In this document: positions 10,261 to 19,296 of the stretch, piece after piece
Numbering within the stretch: the stretch's first letter is position 1
How the letters are laid out: the number at the start of each line of letters is the position of its first letter
Assembly: GCA_964016885.1 (NCBI GenBank)
Contig: OZ024742.1
Location: 6,322,658-6,386,657 of the forward strand
Direction of reading: 5' to 3'
DNA from: Eledone cirrhosa
Lineage: Eukaryota; Mollusca; Cephalopoda; Octopoda; Eledonidae
DNA length: 64,000 bases
Made by a program: the position numbers and the translations under genes
The notes under the pieces: model-generated
Databases searched by the model: none
What the model was told of the DNA's origin: nothing
The model's input: the letters and a program-made list of their open reading frames with translations, nothing else

Positions 10261-11853
10261 AAAATAAAGTTAAATAAAAGTCAAATGATTAAAATTTAGC
10301 TTCGTTTATTACTGCTATATATATTTCAGTGACAGCCATCTTTGGCTGTGACCTCTTCAGGCAGTTTGAATTAGTATGGTATAGACAAGTACATATGTTG
10401 TTTAGGTGTATGATATTGTCAATACTCTGATATGCCCAGTTCCTTGTTGGGTTGTTAATTCACTGGGGAACTGGAGTCATATGAATTCAAACAAACGAAT
10501 TTTAGTGTCACAGGTCCCCTTCTCCTCTCATTGGTCAGTTATTAGTGTTGTCATTGTTGGAGTTAGCTTAAAAATTGATAAAATGGTAGAAGGGACAAGG
10601 TGTTGAAGGAACAAAATATCAAAAAATGTGTCAAACTTCCCATTGTTCAGTTCTGAGAGCATTCCTCAGTCAGAAGTCTATAGAATTCTTTCTGGGGTGA
10701 GGCTCCCTGTAGTGTTTATGCCTGCTATTGTTCAGTACATTTGACCTCCACCATTATTTTGGTACTGTTGTTGTTGTAGTGGTCAGCTTATATCTTGCTG
10801 CTGCTAACAATTTAGAAGTATTCAGTTTGTGTTTTCTCTTCATCCCACCCGCCACCATCGTAGTGGTGGTGGCGGGGGGGGGGGGGTTATTTCATGTATA
10901 TGAAGAAATATAAGGCAATAAATGAAGAAAACAGAAGATAAATAAATAATATAATAAAATAAAATAATTAATATAATTTGTGTAATTTGAAAATAAATAA
11001 ATAAATAGAGAATAAAGAATAAAGAGTAAATGAGAGATTGGTGAAAAAGTAATGATAATGTATATGGAGAAGTGAGAAATAATGTAGGATAAAGTGTGTG
11101 TGTGTGTGTGCTATAACCAATCTCAAGGTCAGAATATGTTGGATAGATTGGTATGATACAAGATGTTAAGATGAGATATTCAATGTGTTTGTGTTATAAT
11201 CTATCTCAACTTAAAATAAATATAAATATAAGGTTATACAGTGAAGAGGGCAGAAAACAAATAACAAATTAATATAGAGAAATCAAGATTTAAGATTGGA
11301 ACTTTAAAGTCAGAAATCTGGTAAATTAAAAGTGTTTGTGTTATAGATGTTGGCCAGATTATTATGGCTGTGTCCGATTCTGTCTCTAGGCTATCATGGT
11401 GTCTGCTCCGCCTGGGTTGTTCCCTATGGCTTGAGGGGAGTTCACAACCTAGGGTGTTGTAATTGTCCATATAGCTTGAGGGAGGTCTGGCCGAGAGGTG
11501 TTTTCATGTTCTGTAGAAGTCCCTATAGCTTGAGGGGAGTTCACATCTTCTTGTGTTGCTACTGTCCATATATTTTGAGAAAGGTCCCGGCTCGAAGGTG
11601 TCTGCATGTCCCGAAGAAGTCGGTTCTGAGGTTTATCAGGCCGCTTCCACCTCTTAGTATCTCGAGGGTCTCATTCAGGCATAGTTTGCATATGCAAGAT
11701 CCCCCTTTATCGGGTGGTACTTTCCTGATTATGTACCAGGCCAGAGAGTATGGGGTCCTGTCCAGCTTAAGCTTCCAGATCAGGTCGGAGAGAGCTGTGC
11801 TTTTCCTTTTGGCCTCCTTCTTGAATGAATGGCGATGGTTGTACCGGCGGTCC
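10261..11853. repeat. PLE-2 inverted repeat, left arm
   Basis: 1593 bp, reverse complement of 13656-15247. I found three differences: a G run of 13 (near 10874-10886) against a C run of 12 on the right, one substitution that changes G to R or L to P depending on strand near 11633, and one near the inner end (ccgcc versus ccgct). In sense orientation it holds the end of the endonuclease frame, about 1.2 kb of 3' untranslated sequence and a hammerhead. Confidence 0.95.
10311..10365 (-). ncRNA. Hammerhead ribozyme, PLE-2 left arm
   Basis: Exact counterpart of 15143-15197 on the other strand: stem I ACTGC/GCAGT, CTGAAGA, stem II with apical ACAGCC/GGCTGT, GAAA, then TATATATA. In the sense direction it lies at the 3' end of the element. 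Confidence 0.72.
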
Positions 11854-13655
11854 TTAAAGCTCGTTGATGTGGCTCCTATGTAGAGGTGTTCGGAGTTGGG
11901 GGTTTTAACCCTACAACCGTACACTATGTTCTTCTTGAGACATTCATTACCAAGGGGGCATGATTCGGGGTTTCTACAGTTGCAGAGGGTGGGCGGCCTC
12001 TGCGTGCTTAGATTAGGGTTCTCATTATGTGTTACATGTTGGTCTTCCCCCATGCTCGGTGGGGGGTCCTTGGGTCTGTTTGTGTTTCTTGGGTGGGCTC
12101 TGGGTCCCCCCTTCCCTCCTTTCACATGGTTCTGCTGAGTGTTTGTATTGCCATCTTCTGGTTGTGTGTGGTTTTTAAGCCTACTTCTGTTGATGCTAGC
12201 TATGTGTTGGGCCAAATTTCTCGTGGTGGAATACGAAAGCTTCACAGTGTGTCTGTTGAAGATCCTGTGGTATCTGTGGTCCCTCGGGAAGCATTTGTCA
12301 AGTGCTCCAAAGACCAATCGGGCCAAGCTTTTCTTTAGGGCCGCTGAGTAGGGTGGGTTGTACCACGTGATTTGTCGGTGTCTCCTCCTATATGTGTGGG
12401 TTGGGGGCTTCGTGATTTGTTGGAGATTTGTTGGTTTGCTGGTGGTTTCCGCACTGTTGCTTCCCTTTTGGGCTCTATACTTTCTGTTATCTTCACGGCC
12501 CGGATTTGTGGGGTGGTTGTTGTCTGCCCCGGGAGATCCATCGTGGGGTGGTCGCCCGTTTCCTCCCCCCCCACGTGTCCTGCGGTTGGGGTTGTCCGTC
12601 CTGGGGTAGTTAGCATCACGCCTGAGACTGCTACTCATATTGTGCTCCATCTCGTGGTCAAGCGCACTAGTCCCCACCGCCCGTGTGGTGGTGTCTGGTA
12701 CATGGTGCCTATTTGATTTTGCTCTGCCTGTATTGTTAGGGTTCGCCCTCCCCCCTCTGGTAACGCGGTTGTGGGTGTCTGTTGGGCTATCCACCTCCCG
12801 GCTTTTCGGACTATATGTTATATTTTGTCCATGTGCCGCCTTCTTTAGAGCTGCGTTGTAATATTCCGCGTGGTTGTTGAATATTTTCTTACTTGCGGAC
12901 AGGCTGGAGATCCTGTCCGAGACACTCTTCACCACTGCCTTGGTTATGGATCTAGGGTGGTTTGATTTGGCGTTAACATATACTAGTTTCTCGTTGGGCT
13001 TGTGGTAGGGGTAGTATTGCTCGGTGTTCAGGTTTAGGGTGGTGTCTAGGAAGTTAACTACCTTCCTATTTGGGTCTATTTCTATGCTGAGCCCCTGGTT
13101 CTTAAAGAAATGGCGAATACGCCTCCTCATACCCTCCAACATATTGGTGCTGTGGTCATGTACTGTGAATAGAGCATCGTCACGATATAATCCGCCGCCC
13201 AGGCAGGGGATTTCATCTTTTATCTGCTTCAGCAGGTAGAGCCCAACCAGGTCCGTTACCTGCGCTGAGTCGCTGGAGCCCATCGTGATGTCAAAGTTAT
13301 TTGGCCAATCACTCCTGGTCCACAGGTCTCCATCGAAGCGGATTAAGGTCTTTCTTGCGGCGTGGATGATGCTCACCTCCTCTCGGGTTAGGTCCGTATT
13401 GGACATCGCTAAAAATAGGGCCTTATTAAGTACTATGGGTGAGATTGAGGAGTAGTAGCTTGCGATGTCCAGTTGTATAAAGCTGGTCCTACTTTTCTCC
13501 TGCAGTATTTTGAACCATTCTATTACTTCTCTCGTGCATGACCATTGCTGTAATTTGGTTTTTTTCCGAAGCTTGGGCAAAATCCTATCCAGTATTCTTT
13601 TACTGACGATCCCTAGGTCAGATCTGGAGGGGGCTATTAGTCTGACAGGGAGGTC
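11559..13655 (-). pseudogene. PLE-2 reverse transcriptase with C-terminal GIY-YIG endonuclease, N-terminally truncated but uninterrupted
   Basis: An open frame of 699 codons. It begins at SDLPVRLIAPSRSDLGIVS. RT motif A is FIQLDIASYYSSIS, motif B-like ITMGSSDSAQVTDLVGLY, motif C YRDD (plus-strand 13176-13187), then KVVNFLDTTLNL. A hydrophilic N/T/R/G-rich linker (about 12350-12830) separates RT from DKCFPRDHRYHRIFNRHTVK. The C-terminal part has the knuckle CNCRNPESCPLGNEC and the GIY-YIG endonuclease IVYGCRV, LYIGATSTSFKDRRYNHRHSF. The frame also stays open for another 169 codons upstream (to 14162), but that part is antisense to the inverted arm and is not real protein. The N-terminal segment before motif A is lost. 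No stop or frameshift remains in what is left, so the copy looks young. Confidence 0.88.
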
Positions 13656-15247
13656 GGACCGCTGGTACAACCATCGCCATTCATTCAAGAAGGAGGCCAA
13701 AAGGAAAAGCACAGCTCTCTCCGACCTGATCTGGAAGCTTAAGCTGGACAGGACCCCATACTCTCTGGCCTGGTACATAATCAGGAAAGTACCACCCGAT
13801 AAAGGGGGATCTTGCATATGCAAACTATGCCTGAACGAGACCCTCGAGATACTAAGAGGTGGAAGCGGCCTGATAAACCCCAGAACCGACTTCTTCGGGA
13901 CATGCAGACACCTTCGAGCCGGGACCTTTCTCAAAATATATGGACAGTAGCAACACAAGAAGATGTGAACTCCCCTCAAGCTATAGGGACTTCTACAGAA
14001 CATGAAAACACCTCTCGGCCACACCTCCCTCAAGCTATATGGACAATTACAACACCCTAGGTTGTGAACTCCCCTCAAGCCATAGGGAACAACCCAGGCG
14101 GAGCAGACACCATGATAGCCTAGAGACAGAATCGGACACAGCCATAATAATCTGGCCAACATCTATAACACAAACACTTTTAATTTACCAGATTTCTGAC
14201 TTTAAAGTTCCAATCTTAAATCTTGATTTCTCTATATTAATTTGTTATTTGTTTTCTGCCCTCTTCACTGTATAACCTTATATTTATATTTATTTTAAGT
14301 TGAGATAGATTATAACACAAACACATTGAATATCTCATCTTAACATCTTGTATCATACCAATCTATCCAACATATTCTGACCTTGAGATTGGTTATAGCA
14401 CACACACACACACACTTTATCCTACATTATTTCTCACTTCTCCATATACATTATCATTACTTTTTCACCAATCTCTCATTTACTCTTTATTCTTTATTCT
14501 CTATTTATTTATTTATTTTCAAATTACACAAATTATATTAATTATTTTATTTTATTATATTATTTATTTATCTTCTGTTTTCTTCATTTATTGCCTTATA
14601 TTTCTTCATATACATGAAATAACCCCCCCCCCCCGCCACCACCACTACGATGGTGGCGGGTGGGATGAAGAGAAAACACAAACTGAATACTTCTAAATTG
14701 TTAGCAGCAGCAAGATATAAGCTGACCACTACAACAACAACAGTACCAAAATAATGGTGGAGGTCAAATGTACTGAACAATAGCAGGCATAAACACTACA
14801 GGGAGCCTCACCCCAGAAAGAATTCTATAGACTTCTGACTGAGGAATGCTCTCAGAACTGAACAATGGGAAGTTTGACACATTTTTTGATATTTTGTTCC
14901 TTCAACACCTTGTCCCTTCTACCATTTTATCAATTTTTAAGCTAACTCCAACAATGACAACACTAATAACTGACCAATGAGAGGAGAAGGGGACCTGTGA
15001 CACTAAAATTCGTTTGTTTGAATTCATATGACTCCAGTTCCCCAGTGAATTAACAACCCAACAAGGAACTGGGCATATCAGAGTATTGACAATATCATAC
15101 ACCTAAACAACATATGTACTTGTCTATACCATACTAATTCAAACTGCCTGAAGAGGTCACAGCCAAAGATGGCTGTCACTGAAATATATATAGCAGTAAT
15201 AAACGAAGCTAAATTTTAATCATTTGACTTTTATTTAACTTTATTTT
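13656..15247 (+). mobile_element. PLE-2 inverted repeat, right arm (truncated 3' copy)
   Basis: 5'-truncated copy of PLE-2 in plus orientation. It starts inside the GIY-YIG domain (YNHRHSFKKEAKRKST at about 13668), keeps the frame to a stop at 13948-13950 (RAGTFLKIYGQ), then the 3' untranslated region, a CCCC run (about 14623-14634), and the hammerhead. About 99.8 percent identical to the left arm by eye. The joined antisense and sense frames explain a plus-strand open frame starting near 13465. Confidence 0.93.
15143..15197 (+). ncRNA. Hammerhead ribozyme, PLE-2 right arm
   Basis: Stem I ACTGC (15143-15147) pairs with GCAGT (15193-15197), 5 of 5. Core CTGAAGA (15148-15154) and GAAA (15181-15184). 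Stem II GGTCACAGCC with GGCTGTCACT pairs 9 of 10 including one G-U, with a C-C opposition at the fourth position (15158 and 15177) and loop AAAGAT. Between GAAA and stem I lies TATATATA (15185-15192), allowing a 2-bp stem III and an ATA cleavage triplet. All invariant core bases are present. Confidence 0.75.
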
Positions 15248-15338
15248 ACACTACTCCGGAGTAACCAAACCAACCTGCGCACTTCGTCGAGTGCTCCAGC
15301 CTGCATACTGAGGTGTTGGTATACAACCAACATAAACT

Positions 15339-15370
<32 letters not shown>

Positions 15371-15373
<3 letters not shown>

Positions 15374-16340
15374 GGAAAAATTTGAACAGGGACAAAACAG
15401 AGAGGCAGTACAACGAATGTTTATTAATTTCCCGCTCTGGAGAGTGGGGTGTTGGTGGGGGACGACGTTTCGGGCATAAGCGCTTCCTCAGGGGAGAAGT
15501 GTGTGGGAACAGAGTTCAAAGGGTGTGTAGGGGAGTGGTGGAGAGACATATAGCGAAAGGAAACGGTGCGAATGAAAAAAATAAAAATAAAATTAAAAAT
15601 AAAGCATGATCAAAATACAAGGAATGAAATAAATTTAAATATAAAAGCATGATCAAAATAAACTGAAATTAAAAGGGGGGTAAAACAGGTGGTGGAAGGG
15701 TGTGGGGTGTGTAGGGGTGGTGGCGAGTGGAGTGGGGAGAGGGAGACGGGGTGTCCGAGCGGGGAGGGCTGAAGGTGGTGTGTGTGTGTAGGTGTACGTG
15801 TGTGTGTGTGTGTGTGTGTATGTGAAAGTAATGGTTGCGGGAAGAACGGGGTTGCATGTTCAGGAAGAGGTGTGTGTGTGTGTGTGGGGGGGGGGGTCGG
15901 AGTGTCTGTGCGTGTGTGGATAGAGGGGGGAGGAATCAGGAGGCTGAGGGTGTAAATATGTGGTGGAAAGCACGTGTGTGTGGGGTTTAAGCGTGTTGTG
16001 GGTGTAGGTGGCGTGTGGAGAAACAAATTTTTGGGGGGTGTGTGTGTGGGTGAGTTATATAGGTGATTACGTAAGAGGATGGTTGAAAAGTTTGTAAAAT
16101 CCGAAGGTGTTTAGTGGATTCTGTGGTGGTCAATTTCTGCGTGCGAGTAGTCCATGAAGCGATGGTCGGAAGAGGAGAGATGTGGGGTGCGCGCGCAACA
16201 GGAAGTGGTCAAGCAGTGGGAGTGCTGTGTGTCTGTTTGTGCTGGGAGGTGGTCAGAGGGCATAGCAGCAGTCGGTGGAATGGTAAAGGGGCGAGGATGG
16301 GTAGGTGTGAAAGTTGGAGTGAGGAGGGTGTGTGTGTGTG
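15371..16340 (-). repeat. Non-coding repeat family F1, minus copy
   Basis: Reverse complement of the copy at 33048-33868, sharing 'tctcctcttccgaccatcgc', 'cacctatataactcaccc', a CACA-rich middle, 'tttattttgatcatgctt', 'tatgtctctccaccactccc' and the end 'gcttatgcccgaaacgtcg'. A (TA)n run lies at each outer edge. Near its 3' end the minus strand reads CTGAGGA, a short hairpin, GAAACGTC, part of a hammerhead core. No protein coding. It may be a non-autonomous element or the 3' end of a further PLE family. Confidence 0.75.
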
Positions 16341-16366
16341 TATATATATTTGTGTATATATATATT

Positions 16367-16404
<38 letters not shown>

Positions 16405-16495
16405 AAATTAAAATTAAAATTAAGGGTTGTCATGTCTGAGAGACACGCGCCATATCCACCGTAGAATAAGCTCAAAGATTAGATCCGAGCATTAC

Positions 16496-16788
16496 ATATC
16501 AACTAGAAACAGATTGACATATATATATATATAAAATAAATACATGAAACAATCACAGGGAATAATTTGTAAAGAAGGTATGCACACATAGCTAGGTAGG
16601 TAACTAATTAAAGTTTAACTAGAACTTCAAATATAGATACCTTTTAAAATATTTGAAGTTCTAGTCAAATTTTAATTGGTTACCTACTTAGCTATGTGTG
16701 CCTACATTCTTTACAAATTATTCCCTGTGATTGTTTCATGTATTTATTTTATATATATATATATGTCTATCTATTTCTAGTTGATATA
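16496..16788. repeat. Palindrome of about 290 bp
   Basis: Arms 16496-16638 and 16645-16788 are reverse complements with scattered differences, centred near 16642. Arm blocks include cacagggaataatttgtaaa and tagctaggtagg. The left flank (16430-16495: 'cgcgccatatcc', 'ataagctcaaagat', 'tccgagcatt', 'aactagaaac') matches the family that forms the larger palindrome at 32.1-32.9 kb. Confidence 0.85.
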
Positions 16789-16799
16789 TATGTATATAT

Positions 16800-16937
16800 G
16801 TGTGTAAGTATATACTGTATATACATATATATATATATATACATATATATAATTATATATATATATATACGTTCACACATACATACGCCCGCCACCCCCA
16901 CACACAACATACACACACGTACGTAGACACACACACA

Positions 16938-16978
<41 letters not shown>
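16800..16978. repeat. (TA)n and (CA)n microsatellites
   Basis: TA-rich from 16800 to 16870, then CA-rich with a pure CA run at about 16942-16977. The stretch 16980-17160 shows only an A/T-rich sequence with no feature I can name. Confidence 0.9.
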
Positions 16979-17160
16979 CAACATGGTTATATAAACTTGA
17001 TAAAAAAGAAGTAATAGTGGTATATTGAACAGAAAAGCAGAGACGAACATTTCCGTTTTACACAAGTAAACCTCTTTTATTGAACATTTGAATTCTTCAT
17101 CTTTTATTGTTTGAAAACTTTTCGAACATTTCATCAGCATCATCATCATATTATAATCAT

Positions 17161-17345
17161 CAGAACGTAAAGGGCCAGCATAGAGTTATGGCCCTTTACG
17201 TTCTGAGGTCAAATCCCGCCGAGGTTAACTTTGCCTTTCATCCTTACGGCGTCGATAAAATAAAGTACCTGTAATGTACTGAGATAATTGCTGGCCTTGT
17301 GCCAAAAGTAGAAACAATTATTATTATATTATTATTATTATTATC
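17161..17345 (+). mobile_element. tRNA-headed SINE with rearranged head and (ATT)n tail
   Basis: Body 'gaggtcaaatcccgccgagg', 'gcctttcatccttacgg', 'gtcgataaaataaagtacc', tail 'ctggccttgtgccaaaagta', 'gaaacaatt' and (ATT)n. The head is unusual: the 16 bases at 17161-17176 are the perfect reverse complement of 17190-17205, around a 13-base loop. Confidence 0.8.
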
Positions 17346-17445
17346 CCAAGGAGGTTAGCTTTGCATTTCATCCTCAAGAGGTCGATAGATGAAGTACCAG
17401 TAATGTACTGGGGTCGATTTAATCAACTTTCCAGTCCCCTTCAAA
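17346..17445 (+). mobile_element. SINE body fragment
   Basis: Second, headless SINE immediately after the (ATT)n tail: 'gaggttagctttgcatttc', 'gaggtcgatagatgaagtac', 'cagtaatgtactggggtcg', ending 'ccagtcccc'. Its tail differs from the neighbouring copy, so it belongs to a sister subfamily. Confidence 0.7.
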
Positions 17446-17533
17446 AAAATATGCATAGATATATAATAGCTTATTATATAATAAATGTTAGGTTGAACTC
17501 CAACAAATGTCGAATAGATTTTCCTGATATCCT

Positions 17534-17933
<400 letters not shown>

Positions 17934-18223
17934 TGACATATAAATAATCATTTCTCTGAGGAGCCCGTGTGGCGAAACAGTATGTAAGATTATATAAAGA
18001 ACTTGTTTTAACGGCTTGTAACTCCTTCATTCATTTGCTTATTCCTGCTCTGCTTGAACAATCTACTAAATATTAAATCTCTAATATTTAACTCTGCTAA
18101 TCCAAGCATTGAGCACACTCCGCTTTGGCTATTGGCATTTAGTAATCTGCATCGCATTTCTCTGTATCTCTCTGCTTCCTCCTCTCCTACGATACATATA
18201 TCCTATTATTTATATATATATAT

Positions 18224-18400
18224 ATAGAAAAAGGTTCAGGACCCTGACGGCAGAGCTCAAGCCGTTTCGACGGCTTTTTCTGGGCTCTGGGTCCTGAACC
18301 TTTTCCTATTATCCACTCTACTACCCAAAGTATCGAGTACTCTGGTGCGTTATGGTCCACCTGGTTCCTTACCATACTTCCTTCGTTATATATATATTCT
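18224..18400. repeat. Hairpin-headed non-coding repeat family G, copy 1
   Basis: A short inverted repeat (aaaaggttcaggaccc ... gggtcctgaacctttt) with 'gacggcagagctcaagccg' inside, followed by 'cctattatccactctactac', 'gagtactctggtgcgtta' and a (TA)n run. The same order appears at 26755-26965. No coding frame. Confidence 0.75.
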
Positions 18401-18665
18401 ATTCTAGGGCGGTAAAATTCCAGAGATCCATGGACGAGTTCTCTCCAGCGGTCTCTGTCCCTCATTATCGCTGCCATGTCCTGCAACTCCAACAGACCAG
18501 TGTCTGTCCTTAGGGCATCAACATACGTTAACCTTGGTCTTCCTCTTCCAGTGTGTCCATGTAGGGGCCCCCACAGGAGCACTGAGTGCAGTGTCAACTC
18601 TGGATGACGGTGAGCATGTCCAGCTAACCTCAGTCTCCTCTGTGTCACTTCTGAGAGTGTTGTAT
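18400..18665 (-). pseudogene. C-terminal fragment of a LINE reverse transcriptase
   Basis: The minus strand reads TTLSEVTQRRLRLAGHAHRH, GRGRPRLTYVDALRTDTGL and MAAIMRDRDRWRELV, the C-terminal segment typical of molluscan LINE polyproteins downstream of the RT thumb. The frame runs on into repeat family G without a natural stop until about 18187. Nothing of the RT core is present upstream. Probably a heavily 5'-truncated LINE insertion whose 3' end abuts family G. Confidence 0.75.
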
Positions 18666-18951
18666 TTTGCTTGAAGCATTGTGGAGTGATAGAAATAGTC
18701 GTTTTGGAAGCCTCAACAATTCAGATTGGTAAATCTCCGGGTAACCGAATCAGGTGGTAATGAGAGCGAGAGAGATGTAAGAGGAAGGGTAGAAAGAGAC
18801 GTCTCCCCCATACTCATCGATCTGTTGGTCTTGTCTACTCCATGCTTTGTTTATTGTTGGTTTTGTTTTCCAAGTAGATTGTTTACACACAAGGCATTCC
18901 ATGGTTACATGCGTTTGTTCTATATATATATGTAGTGTATATTATATATAT

Positions 18952-19120
18952 ATTTCGTTTCTGAATTTGTTTAGCAAGATTCTTTATCTGAAATCGTGTG
19001 TTGAAACCGATATTGTTATACTTTGGGAGGGTCATGTTGCCAATAAGAAACACACGCACCAGTTGCATTCACTTCAATTTATTATAATAAATTTATAAAA
19101 AATTTATAAATTTATAAATT
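18952..19120 (-). repeat. PLE-1b 5' inverted copy of the element's 3' end
   Basis: Contains ttgggagggtcatgttgcca and gaaacacacgcaccagttgc, the reverse complement of the PLE-1 tail. 18952-19012 matches only PLE-1a's longer tail (4041-4105), so this end carries more of the consensus than PLE-1b's own 3' end. Confidence 0.92.
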
Positions 19121-19296
19121 TCAACAACACACACACCAACAACAACAACAATAATAACATACCCAGAAACAACAACAACAGACACGCAGACACAAACAAC
19201 AATAACAACACACACAACAATAATAACACACACGGAGACAATAACAACACACATCAACAACAGCACACATCAACAACAACAACACACACACATTCA

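Larger units (their letters stand above)
10261..15247 (-). mobile_element. PLE-2: Penelope-like element with inverted 3' copy at its 5' side
   Basis: The element proper lies on the minus strand (13655 down to 10261): reverse transcriptase, endonuclease, 3' untranslated region and hammerhead. At 13656 it is joined head to head to a plus-strand, 5'-truncated copy of its own last 1592 bp (13656-15247). The result is an inverted repeat with arms of about 1.59 kb and a 1.80-kb unique centre. Left flank is a (TA)n run; the right flank continues with tail-like sequence to about 15340, so the left arm probably lost some 90 bp of its end. Confidence 0.88.

Noticed and set aside
11347..13239. Plus-strand frames across PLE-2
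   Set aside because: Shadows of the minus-strand reverse transcriptase and endonuclease frame.
13656..14162. N-terminal ~169 residues of the 867-codon minus-strand frame (MLARLLWLCPILS...)
   Set aside because: They are antisense translation of the inverted PLE-2 arm; the same peptide appears on the plus strand at 11347. Real PLE-2 protein starts at about 13655.
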